Source of the DNA: Microvirga calopogonii
Lineage (GTDB): Bacteria > Pseudomonadota > Alphaproteobacteria > Rhizobiales > Beijerinckiaceae
Reading direction: 5' to 3'
NCBI RefSeq assembly: GCF_003347665.1
Contig: NZ_QDGA01000043.1
Span: 1-41,074, forward strand
Length of the DNA stretch: 41,074 nucleotides
The notes beneath the pieces are model-generated. The model was not told the DNA's origin, searched no databases, and worked only from the letters and a program-made list of their open reading frames with translations. Position numbers and translations under genes: made by a program. Below are positions 17,196-26,059 of this stretch, one piece after another (the stretch's first letter is position 1; each line of letters opens with the position of its first letter).

Positions 17196-19955
17196 ATGAC
17201 GGCGCCAGTCCTCTCTCAGGGTGAAGCACGACGGGCGATCGAAAGCGCCGTAGGCGAACTGCGTCGCATGGCGGGTCCGGTCTTCGCGGCATTCGAAAAG
17301 TCCGGACTGCCCATGCTCGCGACGGATCCGCGAGCACCCGACAATCCGATCGTCTACGTCAACGAAGCCTTCTGCAGGATTACGGGCTATTCGCCGGAGG
17401 AGGCGATCGGCAGAAATTGCCGCTTCCTCCAAGCATCCGGCACAGACCAGAATGTTGTTGCGCAAATACGAGAGGCGGTTTCGGCCGGCCGAGCGGTTTC
17501 GGCCGAATTGCTCAACCGGCGAAAGGACGGCTCGGAGTTCTGGAACCATCTCTTCATTACACCTATCTGCAGCGAAAGCAGCGAGCTACGTTTCTTTTTG
17601 GCGACCCAGGTCGATGTCACTCGAGCCCAGCAGTCAAAGACCGTGCAGGCGGCGCTCGAGGCCAGCAAGAAGGAACTGGACCAAACCAACGAGCGGCTTC
17701 GGCTGACGCTGACCGTTGCCGGAACCGGGGGCTCCTGGGACTGGGATATTCCTAACCGGCGCTTTACCGCGGACGCCCGCTTCGCAGCACTCCACGACCT
17801 CGATTCCACCGAGGCGGCGAGGGGGCTGCCAACGGAAGACTTCTTCAAGGCCATTCACCCGCATGATCGGCGCCGGATTCGTCTTGCCGTTGGGGGCATT
17901 CTCAACGGCGCGGAAATCTTCTCGAAGGAATACCGTCTTCTGGCCTCCGACGGTTCTGTTCGTTGGGCGCTGGCGCGGGGACGCTGCCATTATGGAGCCG
18001 ATGGCAAGCCAATCCAATTTACAGGTGTCGTCACCGACATCACCGAGCAGAAGCACGTCGAGGAGCGTCTCCGGATCGCGCAGAGCGCAGGCGGCATCGG
18101 GACCTTCGAATATGTAGACGGGTATGCCACCGTCAACGTTTCGGAGGAGTTCTGCCGCCTCCTCGGACTGCATTCCAGCAACGTTCTCCCGGTTCGGACG
18201 GTCAACTCGCTTATTGAACCGGGCGATCGCGCTCTCGTGGAGCAGAGTTCAAGCGAAGGCGCCTCCTACGTGGAGTTCCGGATCCGCCGTGCCAATGACA
18301 GCAAACTGCGCTGGCTTGCCCGAAGAGGCGAGTATGTGCGCGATGCGGAAACGGCAGGATTGCGGTTCATCGGCGTCATTTATGACATCACGGCGGCCAA
18401 GGAATCCGAGGCGAGGCTTCGCGAGCTGAATGAGAAGCTTGAAAGCCGGGTCGAGAAACGCACCCGCGAACGCGACCGTCTCTGGAGCCTTTCGAGTGAT
18501 CTGTTCAGTGTCTGCGATAGCGGCGGATATCTCAACGCCGTCAATCCGGCCTGGACTCAACTGCTGGGCTATCGCGAGGATGAGATCGTCGGAACCCGGA
18601 TCGATGCGTGGATCCACGAGGAGGATCGCGCATTAGGCAACAGCCTGCTCGAGACGCTGCAACAGGGCAGGGCAATCGCGGACATCGATATCCGTGTCTC
18701 GGCAAAGGACGGCTCCTATCGGTGGATCAACTGGACCTTCGCGCCGGCGGAGGACGTGTTCTACAGCGTCGGGCGCGATGTGACACAGCGCAAGCAGCTC
18801 GAGGACCAGCTCCGGCAGAGCCAAAAAATGGAGGCCGTGGGACAGCTGACGGGCGGTATCGCTCACGACTTCAATAACCTGCTGACAGGAATCGTGGGCT
18901 CGCTCGACCTTCTGCAATCGCGCATGGCGCAAGGACGCCTCGACAGGCTTGATCGTTATATCAACGCCGCGACGGCCTCCGCCAATCGAGCTGCCGCGCT
19001 GACGCATCGCCTTCTGGCCTTCGCCCGACGACAGCCCCTCGATCCGAAGCCGGTAGAACCCAATCGGCTCATCCTGTCCATGGAGGATCTTCTTCGGAGA
19101 ACCTTGTCCGAATCGATCCAGCTCAGGATCGTTGCATCGGACGACATCCCATTGACGCTTTGCGATCCGAACCAGCTGGAAAGCGCCATCCTCAACCTTG
19201 CGATCAATGCCCGGGATGCCATGCCGGACGGAGGCGTGCTCACCATCGAGACGTCGATCTCGAACCTGGATCGTGTCTACGCCACCTCCCAGCAGGATGT
19301 TTCTCCCGGCCGCTATGTCACGATCAGCGTCTCTGATACGGGAACCGGCATGCCTGCCGATGTTCTGGCGCAGGCCTTCGATCCGTTCTTCACGACCAAG
19401 CCGCTCGGCGAGGGAACGGGCCTCGGCTTGTCGATGGTCTATGGCTTCGCCAAGCAGTCCGAAGGGCATGTCCGGATCTATAGCGAGGTCGGGCGAGGGA
19501 CCACGGTGAAGATCTATCTTCCCTGTCACGCAGGGGAGCTGGAAGGCGAAGCGCCCGCGTCTGCATTGAGTGAAACCCACCGGGCCGAAGCGGGCGAGAC
19601 GGTCCTGGTGGTCGAGGACGAGCCGGTCGTCCGCTCACTCATTCTCGAAGTATTGGCCGATCTCGGTTACCAAGCCTTGGAGGCTGTCGACGGTCCGGCC
19701 GGTCTCAAAATTCTGGAGTCTAAGCAGAGGGTCGATCTGCTTGTCAGCGACGTGGGATTGCCCGGACTGAACGGCCGCCAGCTGGCGGACCATGCGCGTC
19801 TCATGCGACCGCAGCTGAAGGTGCTCTTCATCACGGGTTATGCCGAGCAGGCGGCCATCGCGTCCGGATTCCTGGCGCCCGGCATGGAGATGATCACGAA
19901 ACCCTTCGCCATAGAAGACCTGGCGGTTCGGATTCGCGACATCATCGCAAAGTAA
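17196..19955 (+). CDS. LOV-PAS hybrid sensor histidine kinase with C-terminal receiver
   Basis: 919 aa, no membrane segment. The N-terminal PAS (about 30-145) is a LOV domain: GRNCRFLQ (72-79) carries the photoreactive Cys75, and flavin-contact residues N107, N117 and Q138 sit in the expected places (LLNRRKDGSEFWNHLF, ATQVDVT). Three further PAS-type segments follow (about 165-285, 290-402, 430-535), the second weaker. The kinase core has phosphorylated His557 (GGIAHDFNN), an N box around NLAINARDA (667-675), DTGTGMP and GEGTGLGLS. A receiver domain (802-919) has Asp852 (SDVGLPG) and Lys902. Blue light should form a flavin-Cys adduct and change kinase output (known for the family). It starts 41 nt after cheC, in line with the operon, suggesting light input to the chemosensory pathway (inference). 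Confidence 0.92.
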   Translation: MTAPVLSQGEARRAIESAVGELRRMAGPVFAAFEKSGLPMLATDPRAPDNPIVYVNEAFCRITGYSPEEAIGRNCRFLQASGTDQNVVAQIREAVSAGRAVSAELLNRRKDGSEFWNHLFITPICSESSELRFFLATQVDVTRAQQSKTVQAALEASKKELDQTNERLRLTLTVAGTGGSWDWDIPNRRFTADARFAALHDLDSTEAARGLPTEDFFKAIHPHDRRRIRLAVGGILNGAEIFSKEYRLLASDGSVRWALARGRCHYGADGKPIQFTGVVTDITEQKHVEERLRIAQSAGGIGTFEYVDGYATVNVSEEFCRLLGLHSSNVLPVRTVNSLIEPGDRALVEQSSSEGASYVEFRIRRANDSKLRWLARRGEYVRDAETAGLRFIGVIYDITAAKESEARLRELNEKLESRVEKRTRERDRLWSLSSDLFSVCDSGGYLNAVNPAWTQLLGYREDEIVGTRIDAWIHEEDRALGNSLLETLQQGRAIADIDIRVSAKDGSYRWINWTFAPAEDVFYSVGRDVTQRKQLEDQLRQSQKMEAVGQLTGGIAHDFNNLLTGIVGSLDLLQSRMAQGRLDRLDRYINAATASANRAAALTHRLLAFARRQPLDPKPVEPNRLILSMEDLLRRTLSESIQLRIVASDDIPLTLCDPNQLESAILNLAINARDAMPDGGVLTIETSISNLDRVYATSQQDVSPGRYVTISVSDTGTGMPADVLAQAFDPFFTTKPLGEGTGLGLSMVYGFAKQSEGHVRIYSEVGRGTTVKIYLPCHAGELEGEAPASALSETHRAEAGETVLVVEDEPVVRSLILEVLADLGYQALEAVDGPAGLKILESKQRVDLLVSDVGLPGLNGRQLADHARLMRPQLKVLFITGYAEQAAIASGFLAPGMEMITKPFAIEDLAVRIRDIIAK

Positions 19956-20021
19956 AGTCCTGATTCATGCGGAGGTGAATTGTCCCCGATGAGTGGTGCG
20001 GATCGCCGATCCGACCTCTCG

Positions 20022-21014
20022 TCAGCCGGCAGGTTCTGCAATCGACGGCTCACGATCGGCCCGTTCCGCATAGGCTCTCGCCAGAACCGCGCAAACGAGC
20101 AACTGAATCTGGTGGAACAGCATCAGCGGCAGGATGATTGCGCCGATCATGCTGGCCGGAAACAGAATGCTGGCGATCGGAACGCCGCTGCCGAGGCTCT
20201 TCTTGGAGCCGCAGAACACGATGGCGACCTCATCTGGGCGCGAAAAGCCGAAGAACCTGCTTGCCGTCGTCGTGATTGCCAGAACCAGGGCAAGAAGCAC
20301 GCAGCTGAGGAGAACGAGGAGGATCATATCGCGTGGGGCGAGCTGGTGCCACAGACCCTCGATGGCAGCCTCACCGAAGGCATAGTAGACGACCAGCAGG
20401 ATTGCCCCACGATCAACGATGCCGGTCAGCATTCGGTGCTTCGCGACCCATTGCCCGACCCAGGGGCGCATAAGATGGCCGACGAGGAAGGGAACAAGAA
20501 TCTGCAGCACGATTTCCCCGATCGCGCCGAATGACACGCCTCCTTGGGTCTGCATGAAGAGGCCCATGAGGAAAGGAGTCAGAAATACCCCAAGAACATT
20601 GGAGGCCGACGCGCTGCATACGGCAGCCGCGACGTTTCCCCGTGCCAGCGATGTGAAGGTGATGGATGACTGGATCGTCGAGGGGAGGAGGCAGAGATAG
20701 AGGATTCCCAGGGCGATGCCGGGCGCGAGATAGGATTGGAGATATGTTTTCGTGAGCAGGCCGAGAACCGGAAACAGGATGAAGGTGGCGGCGAACACCA
20801 TCAGGTGAAGGCGCCAATGGATGGCGCCCTCGACGATAGCTTTCCGCGAGAGACGCGCGCCCTGAAGGAAGAACAGGAGCGCGATCGAGCCGGCGATGAC
20901 CGTCTTCAGGATAGGGGCAGCCGTGCCCGTCGCAGGCAGGAAGGTTGCGAGGAGCGCGGTTGCCACGAGGGCGATGGTGAAGCGGTCAGGTCGCAGGAGG
21001 GAGAGAAAGGCCAT
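20022..21014 (-). CDS. Bile-acid:sodium symporter-like (SBF-like) membrane transporter
   Basis: 330 aa with about nine or ten hydrophobic segments and the SBF-like (YfeH-type) pattern, including LCLLPSTIQSSITFTSLARGN and FCGSKKSLGSGVPIA. The family exchanges organic anions with sodium, though the substrates of this branch are largely unassigned. It is the last gene of the minus-strand acid-sugar operon, 23 nt after the SAF-domain dehydrogenase, so it probably moves a substrate or intermediate of that pathway. ATG 21014 has GGGAG upstream. Confidence 0.85.
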   Translation of the reverse strand: MAFLSLLRPDRFTIALVATALLATFLPATGTAAPILKTVIAGSIALLFFLQGARLSRKAIVEGAIHWRLHLMVFAATFILFPVLGLLTKTYLQSYLAPGIALGILYLCLLPSTIQSSITFTSLARGNVAAAVCSASASNVLGVFLTPFLMGLFMQTQGGVSFGAIGEIVLQILVPFLVGHLMRPWVGQWVAKHRMLTGIVDRGAILLVVYYAFGEAAIEGLWHQLAPRDMILLVLLSCVLLALVLAITTTASRFFGFSRPDEVAIVFCGSKKSLGSGVPIASILFPASMIGAIILPLMLFHQIQLLVCAVLARAYAERADREPSIAEPAG

Positions 21015-21037
21015 CGATCATGCGCTCCCGGATTGGC

Positions 21038-22432
21038 TTAGGATCGATGTCCGAAGAACCGCGCATCCTGCTCCCGGCGCAACCTCATCAGCGCCGAGGC
21101 ATCCTGCAGCTCAAGGTCGCTCATTCGGATTTCCTGTCCTTTGACAACCGGCACCGTCAGGCGGCAGTCGGCCGCCAGATAGAATGGTGCGGGCGCGTTC
21201 GCCGTGAGTGGTACTGCCGGTCGGAACTCGGCTGTCACGCCAGAAATCGTGTGATGGTGTCCTCCCATCGAGAGAACCGTGCCTGCCGGCAGATCCTCGG
21301 TCGCGACAGCAATCAGGTCATAACGCGGACGGTAGTCGGAGCCGTATCCGGAGGTCCGATGAATTGCGGCGTCGAGGACGCTGGTGGCCGCCTCGAGCCC
21401 GAGCAGGTGCCGAGGCAGGAAGACCATGGCGGTCGAGGCGGTCCGGCTGACGATATGTCCCTTCTGTGCCAGCATGTCCCAGCTCTTCGCGTCATCGCAG
21501 CGGATGACGACGAACACACCGCCCGCAAAGCTGATCTCATCGGGCTTGCGCAGGCAATGGAAAACATCCAGGCGTCGGTCTCCGGTGAGGATGCCGCCGT
21601 CGTGACCTTGTGAGAAGATTGTCGGAACCTCACTGATGCGCGCAACCGGCGCATGAAGATCGAAACGGTCTGGCTGAAGGCCAGTGGCGTTTGCAACCAC
21701 CATGAGTTCGCACAGATCCGGCACGGCCCGCTGCGGGAAACCGGCGATGGCTTTGTCTCTGGCTGCGAGGATCTCGCTCACGTCTCGGTCGCCGAGCGTC
21801 CAATGACCTTCAAGATCCACGTTCTCCGCAGACCGTTCGTTGCTGACGAGGCGGCGGGACGAGGGGTCGAAGACGAAATCGTACTCGCTCGACTTGCCTG
21901 CGGCGACGATATGAAAGCCCATCACTTCCGCCCATGTGGCGAGGCCGATCAGGAGGCTCGGCTGATCGCCGTCGACCGTCGTGACGATGCGGCCACTCTC
22001 GGCTGCAAGCGCCTTGAGGCCCGGCCCCACGACGCTGTCGAGTTCCTTCGTCACAAGGGCAAGGTGCTTCTCGGCCTCGACGGCAATCAGTGCGTGGTGC
22101 GCCGCAGCCATCGGACGTCCGGTCGCTTCCACGATCACATCGAAGGGGAGGTCGGAGACAAGGGCGAGATCCGTGGCTGCAATGAAATCCCCGCTACCCC
22201 ATGCGGCCCTCGCATCGCGAGCGGATTCGCAGATCCGGATCCGACGTGGGTCCATGCCGGCAGCTTTCAATCCCGTTGCTGCACTCTCGGCTGTCAGGTC
22301 GACGGCAATCCGCGCATTCATCAGGGGGACGCGCTGTGCCTGGGCAAGAAAGCTCTGGCCGAATCCGCCAGTGCCAACGACGCAGGTTTCGACGGGGCGA
22401 TCCGCCTTTGCGTAATAATCATGATAGTTCAT
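21038..22432 (-). CDS. Homoserine-dehydrogenase-like oxidoreductase with C-terminal SAF domain
   Basis: 464 aa. N-terminal Rossmann fold with CVVGTGGFGQSF (18-29) and a homoserine-dehydrogenase-like middle (VIVEATGRP, LVTKELDSVVG, TTVDGDQPSLL). The C-terminal part contains a SAF-type segment (LPAGTVLSMGGHH...PVVKGQEIRMSDLEL). This architecture is known as a predicted homoserine dehydrogenase with SAF domain. True homoserine metabolism is unlikely here, because the gene sits directly after the DUF1537 kinase in an acid-sugar operon. I infer a dehydrogenase or epimerase step on a four-carbon acid or a related sugar acid; no precise reaction can be assigned. ATG 22432 is preceded by a GGGAGAGA stretch. 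Confidence 0.8.
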   Translation of the reverse strand: MNYHDYYAKADRPVETCVVGTGGFGQSFLAQAQRVPLMNARIAVDLTAESAATGLKAAGMDPRRIRICESARDARAAWGSGDFIAATDLALVSDLPFDVIVEATGRPMAAAHHALIAVEAEKHLALVTKELDSVVGPGLKALAAESGRIVTTVDGDQPSLLIGLATWAEVMGFHIVAAGKSSEYDFVFDPSSRRLVSNERSAENVDLEGHWTLGDRDVSEILAARDKAIAGFPQRAVPDLCELMVVANATGLQPDRFDLHAPVARISEVPTIFSQGHDGGILTGDRRLDVFHCLRKPDEISFAGGVFVVIRCDDAKSWDMLAQKGHIVSRTASTAMVFLPRHLLGLEAATSVLDAAIHRTSGYGSDYRPRYDLIAVATEDLPAGTVLSMGGHHHTISGVTAEFRPAVPLTANAPAPFYLAADCRLTVPVVKGQEIRMSDLELQDASALMRLRREQDARFFGHRS

Positions 22433-22511
22433 CGCGCGTCTCTCCCTCCCGGTGAGCGGGTGACCCCGGTTTGTTGTGCAGCCGAATGCGTATGCCTTAC
22501 GAGGCGATGCT

Positions 22512-23774
22512 CTAGCGAAGCGTGCTCCAGGCCTTCAGGAAGAAGTCGGGAGTCCCGAAGTTGCCGGATTTGAGCGCAAGCGCCAGATCGTTTCCCGCGA
22601 GCGAGCGGGTCCACGGAACGCCGGGATCGATCTCGGGGCCAATCGCAAGGGCGTCCACGTCGAGTGCGTTCACGACAGCACCGGATGTCTCGCCGCCCGC
22701 GACGATGAGACGGGTGAAGCCGAGGGCCGGAAGCGCCCTTGCTATCTCGGCAAGTGTGTTCTCGACGATCTCGCCTGCATTCATGCGCCCGAGCTTGCTC
22801 TGAACCGCCAGAACTTCCTCAGGGATTGCCGTGGAATAGATAAGGACCGGACCATCGACGGGCTGAGTCTTGAGCCAATCGAGCGCCGTCCGCGCGCTCG
22901 CCGCTCCGGAGGCCAACTCCATGGCGTCGAGCCGCAGCGCGGGGATCCCGGCATCGAGAGCAGCCTTGACCTGTCCTCTCGTTGCTGAGGAACAAGACCC
23001 TGCAAGGATGATGCTGCGGCCGGGAGGTGCCTCGAAGCCCGTCTCAATTGGCCGGACCGAGGGCGCACTCTGTCGGTAGGCTGCGGGAAGACCCATGGCG
23101 ACGCCAGATCCGCCAGTGATCAGGGGAAACTCTGCCGCTGCGAGACCGATGGCTCGAAGATGAGCGTCGTTCAGCGCATCGACGACGACGATCCGATGTC
23201 CGGCCGCTCTTTCCCGTTGGAAGGCTGAGCGAATGGCATCGGGGCCGGCATCCACATCGTCAAAGGACACGAGACCGACCGAGAGCTTCGTCTGCCGCTG
23301 CAGTACCCGCACGAGATTGGAATCGCGCATGGGGGTGAGCGGATGGTCTTTCATGCTGCTCTCGTGCAGCGGGACACCATTGACGAAGAGGTGACCTTTG
23401 TAGACCGTCCGCCCATTGGCAGGAAAGGCAGGGCAGGCGAGAGTGAAGTCACTTTCCGTAAAGGTGAGAAGAGCCTCCGCAACCGGCCCGATATTGCCCT
23501 CGTCGGTTGAATCGAAGGTCGAGCAATATTTGAAGAACAGGTGTTGTGCGCCGGATGATTTGAGCGCCCTTGCCGCGCTCAACGACAGATCGACGGCCTC
23601 TTGTGCGGGATTGGTCCTCGATTTCAGCGCGACTACGACGGCGTCCGCGCCTGTGAGATCGAGGTCGGCGCGTGGCACGCCGATCGTCTGGATGGTCCGA
23701 AGCCCCTCTCGCGCCAGCATGAGGGCAAGATCCGTTGCGCCGGTCAGATCATCGGCGATGCATCCGAGCTTCAT
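22512..23774 (-). CDS. otnK: Four-carbon acid sugar kinase family protein (DUF1537, OtnK/DtnK-like)
   Basis: 420 aa. It begins MKLGCIADDLTGATDLA, the conserved start of this kinase family; it contains CPAFPANGRTVYKGHLFVNG with the substrate-binding region and ends with AGGETSGAVVNAL in the nucleotide-binding C-terminal domain. Known members phosphorylate 3-oxo-tetronate (OtnK) or D-threonate (DtnK) at the 4-position. With OtnI and OtnC immediately upstream, 3-oxo-tetronate is the likely substrate; the PdxA2 homologue on the other arm leaves a DtnK role open. ATG 23774 overlaps the stop of the isomerase gene (ATGA), which fixes the start. Confidence 0.85.
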   Translation of the reverse strand: MKLGCIADDLTGATDLALMLAREGLRTIQTIGVPRADLDLTGADAVVVALKSRTNPAQEAVDLSLSAARALKSSGAQHLFFKYCSTFDSTDEGNIGPVAEALLTFTESDFTLACPAFPANGRTVYKGHLFVNGVPLHESSMKDHPLTPMRDSNLVRVLQRQTKLSVGLVSFDDVDAGPDAIRSAFQRERAAGHRIVVVDALNDAHLRAIGLAAAEFPLITGGSGVAMGLPAAYRQSAPSVRPIETGFEAPPGRSIILAGSCSSATRGQVKAALDAGIPALRLDAMELASGAASARTALDWLKTQPVDGPVLIYSTAIPEEVLAVQSKLGRMNAGEIVENTLAEIARALPALGFTRLIVAGGETSGAVVNALDVDALAIGPEIDPGVPWTRSLAGNDLALALKSGNFGTPDFFLKAWSTLR

Positions 23775-24580
23775 GCGACAGCTCCACGTGCGCTTGAGGA
23801 AAGATCCTGGCTCCAGTTTGCCAGCCACCCGAGGCCGTCCTCCGTCCGGCCGCGAGGCTTGTATTCGGCCCCAATCCAGCCATCATACCCGATGCGGTCG
23901 AGAAACTGACCGATGTAGCGGCAGTCGATTTCCCCCTCATCCGGTTCGGCGCGGCTCGGGACGGCGGCGATCTGCACATGGCCGATCAGGTCGAGATGGT
24001 CCTTGAGGCGGCGCGTCAGATCGCCCTGCATGATCTGCGTGTGATAGCAGTCGAACATGATTTTCACGTTCCGGCGCCCAACCTGTCCGATGATCGATGC
24101 AGCCTGCTCCACCTCGTGTAGAAAGTAGCCTGGCTTGTCCCGATGATTGATCGGCTCGATCAGGACCGTCATGCCGGCCTGGGCAGCCCTGTCGGCGGCA
24201 AGAGTCAGGTTCGCCACGAATGTGCGCTCGGCTGCTGAAACGGCATCAGGGGTGACCACTCCTGCCATGCAGTGTACGGCCGTGGCGCCGATGGCATGTC
24301 CGTAGGACACCGCCTGCTCGACGGCCTGCATAAACTCGCTTTCACGTCCGGGCAGGGCACCGAGTCCGAAATCGCCCGCCGCGGCATTCCCGACCGGTGT
24401 ATTCAATCCGAGCATGGTGACTTGGCTGCCGGTCAGAGCGCTACGCATTTCGGCAGCGGGAACCTGATAGGGCCAATGCATCTCGACGGCTTTGAAACCT
24501 GCTGTGGCTGCGGCGGCGACCCGCTCGATTTCGGGAACCTCAGTGAAGAGAAAGCCTAGATTGGCCGAGAAACGGGGCAT
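23771..24580 (-). CDS. otnI: 2-oxo-tetronate isomerase-like protein (Hyi/OtnI family)
   Basis: 269 aa TIM-barrel of the hydroxypyruvate isomerase family: MPRFSANLGFLFTEVPEIER at the start, LIEPINHRDKPGYFL with a metal-ligand Glu, and MFDCYHTQIMQGD with Asp and His ligands. In the acid-sugar pathway it converts 2-oxo-tetronate to 3-oxo-tetronate, the substrate of the kinase encoded next. It starts 4 nt after the OtnC-like gene and ends in a 4-nt overlap with the kinase gene. The 2-oxo-tetronate role rests on neighbourhood; hydroxypyruvate isomerase is the alternative. Confidence 0.85.
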   Translation of the reverse strand: MPRFSANLGFLFTEVPEIERVAAAATAGFKAVEMHWPYQVPAAEMRSALTGSQVTMLGLNTPVGNAAAGDFGLGALPGRESEFMQAVEQAVSYGHAIGATAVHCMAGVVTPDAVSAAERTFVANLTLAADRAAQAGMTVLIEPINHRDKPGYFLHEVEQAASIIGQVGRRNVKIMFDCYHTQIMQGDLTRRLKDHLDLIGHVQIAAVPSRAEPDEGEIDCRYIGQFLDRIGYDGWIGAEYKPRGRTEDGLGWLANWSQDLSSSARGAVA

Positions 24581-24584
24581 CGAT

Positions 24585-25304
24585 TCATCCGCATTTGTGT
24601 GAATGGTGATGGGGTGAGGAGCAACATTCCTGCGGGCCGTCGGGCGTTTCTTCGGCAATCGCCTCGTCCAGCTTGAAATGCGTCACCAGATCCCGAACCT
24701 GCGCACGCGTCAGCAGGCGCGGATTCAGGCCGTGTAGAAGAAGGCGCAGTTTTGCGGTCTCTTCCAGTTCTTCAGTAGCGTAGACGGCGGCTTCCAGATC
24801 CTTGCCAGCCACCACCGGCCCATGATTGGCCAGAAGGACGGCGCTGTACTTGCCCGCAAGTCCGCGGATCGCGTCGGCCACGGCAGGATCTCCGGGCCTG
24901 TAGTATGGAACGAGGGCCGTCCGTCCGACCCTCATGACGTAATAGGCCGTCATGGGCGGTAGGGCGTTGGCCGGATCGACGTCGGGTAGCATCGAGACCG
25001 CGACGGAATGGGTGGAGTGGAGGTGGACGATGGCACCGGCGTCCCCGCGGGTCGCATAAAGTGCCGAGTGGAGAGGCAATTCCTTCGTCGGAGCATCGCC
25101 TGAGACAAGACGCCCATCGGAGTCGAGTTTGCTCAAGCGAGCAGGATCGAGGAAGCCGAGTGAGCTGTTGGTCGGTGTCGTCAGCCAGCCGCCATCACTC
25201 AGCCGGATCGAGATGTTGCCGGATGAACCCGCCGTCAGGCCACGCTCGAACAGGGAGCGCCCGAACTGGCAGATCGTCTCGCGAAGTCGGCTCTCATCGC
25301 TCAT
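24585..25304 (-). CDS. otnC: 3-oxo-tetronate 4-phosphate decarboxylase-like class II aldolase
   Basis: 239 aa class II aldolase/adducin fold: LTAGSSGNISIRL (N-terminal phosphate and substrate loop), zinc ligands in VHLHSTHSVAV, and NHGPVVAGKDLEAAVYATEELEETAK. OtnC enzymes decarboxylate 3-oxo-tetronate 4-phosphate to dihydroxyacetone phosphate, which fits the kinase and isomerase downstream. Class II aldolases with other acid-sugar phosphates are possible. The C-terminus ends CCSSPHHHSHKCG, an unusual Cys/His-rich tail. It is the second gene of the operon, 53 nt after the GntR regulator. Confidence 0.85.
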   Translation of the reverse strand: MSDESRLRETICQFGRSLFERGLTAGSSGNISIRLSDGGWLTTPTNSSLGFLDPARLSKLDSDGRLVSGDAPTKELPLHSALYATRGDAGAIVHLHSTHSVAVSMLPDVDPANALPPMTAYYVMRVGRTALVPYYRPGDPAVADAIRGLAGKYSAVLLANHGPVVAGKDLEAAVYATEELEETAKLRLLLHGLNPRLLTRAQVRDLVTHFKLDEAIAEETPDGPQECCSSPHHHSHKCG

Positions 25305-25357
25305 GGGGAGGCCTTTGGAATTCTACGTGTGTAAGGGACATTCAGTAGCAGCGACTC

Positions 25358-26059
25358 TCAGATAGCGTGACGGACCCGCTCCCATGTCTTTTCCATATGG
25401 GCGGTCAGGACCTTCGACAGACGATCCGCATCGCGCGCTTCCAGCGCGGTTATCATCTCCTCGTGGTCTGCCACGGCGCCGGCCCATTTCTCCGGCCCCT
25501 CGTTGCCGATGTAGCGGATGCGCTTCAGGCGGGCCTGCAGGACGTTATGGACCGAGACCAAAGCCTCGTTCTTGGACAGGCGCAGGATCGCCGAGTGGAT
25601 GTTCTGGTTCAGCTTGAAATAGGGCAGGCGGTCCCGCTTCTCGTACATGTCCATCATGCGGTCATGGAGCTGCCGGACTTCGCGGATTTCGGCGTCGCTG
25701 GCGTGCTCGCAGGCCAGCCGCCCAGCGAGCCCTTCGAGATTGCCGAGGACGATCAGGCTGTCATGCACGTCCTTCGCGGTGAACTGGCGAACGACGGCCC
25801 CGCGTCCGGGAGACAGCTCAAGCAACCCTTCGCTGACGAGGAACTTGAGGGCTTCCCGCAAGGGAGTTCGGGAAACGCCGAGGAGTTTGCCGAGATTGCC
25901 CTCGTGAAGCCGCGTGCCGGCCGGGAGTTCGCCTTCGATGATCATGTCGCGCACGCGCGCCACGATGGCATCGTGGAGGGTAGGGCGGACGATCGGTCCG
26001 CGCGAATCGAACTCGTCGATGGGCAGTCCTGCTGCCTCGGATGCCATGGCTCGTTCCAT
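25358..26059 (-). CDS. GntR-family transcriptional regulator, FCD (FadR-like) type
   Basis: 233 aa. N-terminal winged helix (LHDAIVARVRDMIIEGELPAGTRL, LLGVSRTPLREALKFLVSEGLLEL), then an all-helical FCD effector domain with metal/effector residues in LNQNIHSAILRLS and VADHEEMI. It probably controls both the minus-strand operon that follows and the divergent PdxA2-Tct operon, with a four-carbon acid or phosphorylated intermediate as effector (inference). ATG 26059 has GGAAAG about 9 nt upstream; a GTG at 26077 would add six residues. Confidence 0.9.
   Translation of the reverse strand: MERAMASEAAGLPIDEFDSRGPIVRPTLHDAIVARVRDMIIEGELPAGTRLHEGNLGKLLGVSRTPLREALKFLVSEGLLELSPGRGAVVRQFTAKDVHDSLIVLGNLEGLAGRLACEHASDAEIREVRQLHDRMMDMYEKRDRLPYFKLNQNIHSAILRLSKNEALVSVHNVLQARLKRIRYIGNEGPEKWAGAVADHEEMITALEARDADRLSKVLTAHMEKTWERVRHAI

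Noticed and set aside
19956..20021. Terminator between the LOV kinase and the SBF-like gene
   Set aside because: No stable GC-rich hairpin with T run was found in this short convergent gap.
22504..22514. Fourth copy of the TCTAGAGCAT repeat at the end of the kinase gene
   Set aside because: Only about 11 bases match; the following sequence does not resemble copies A-C and no palindrome is present.
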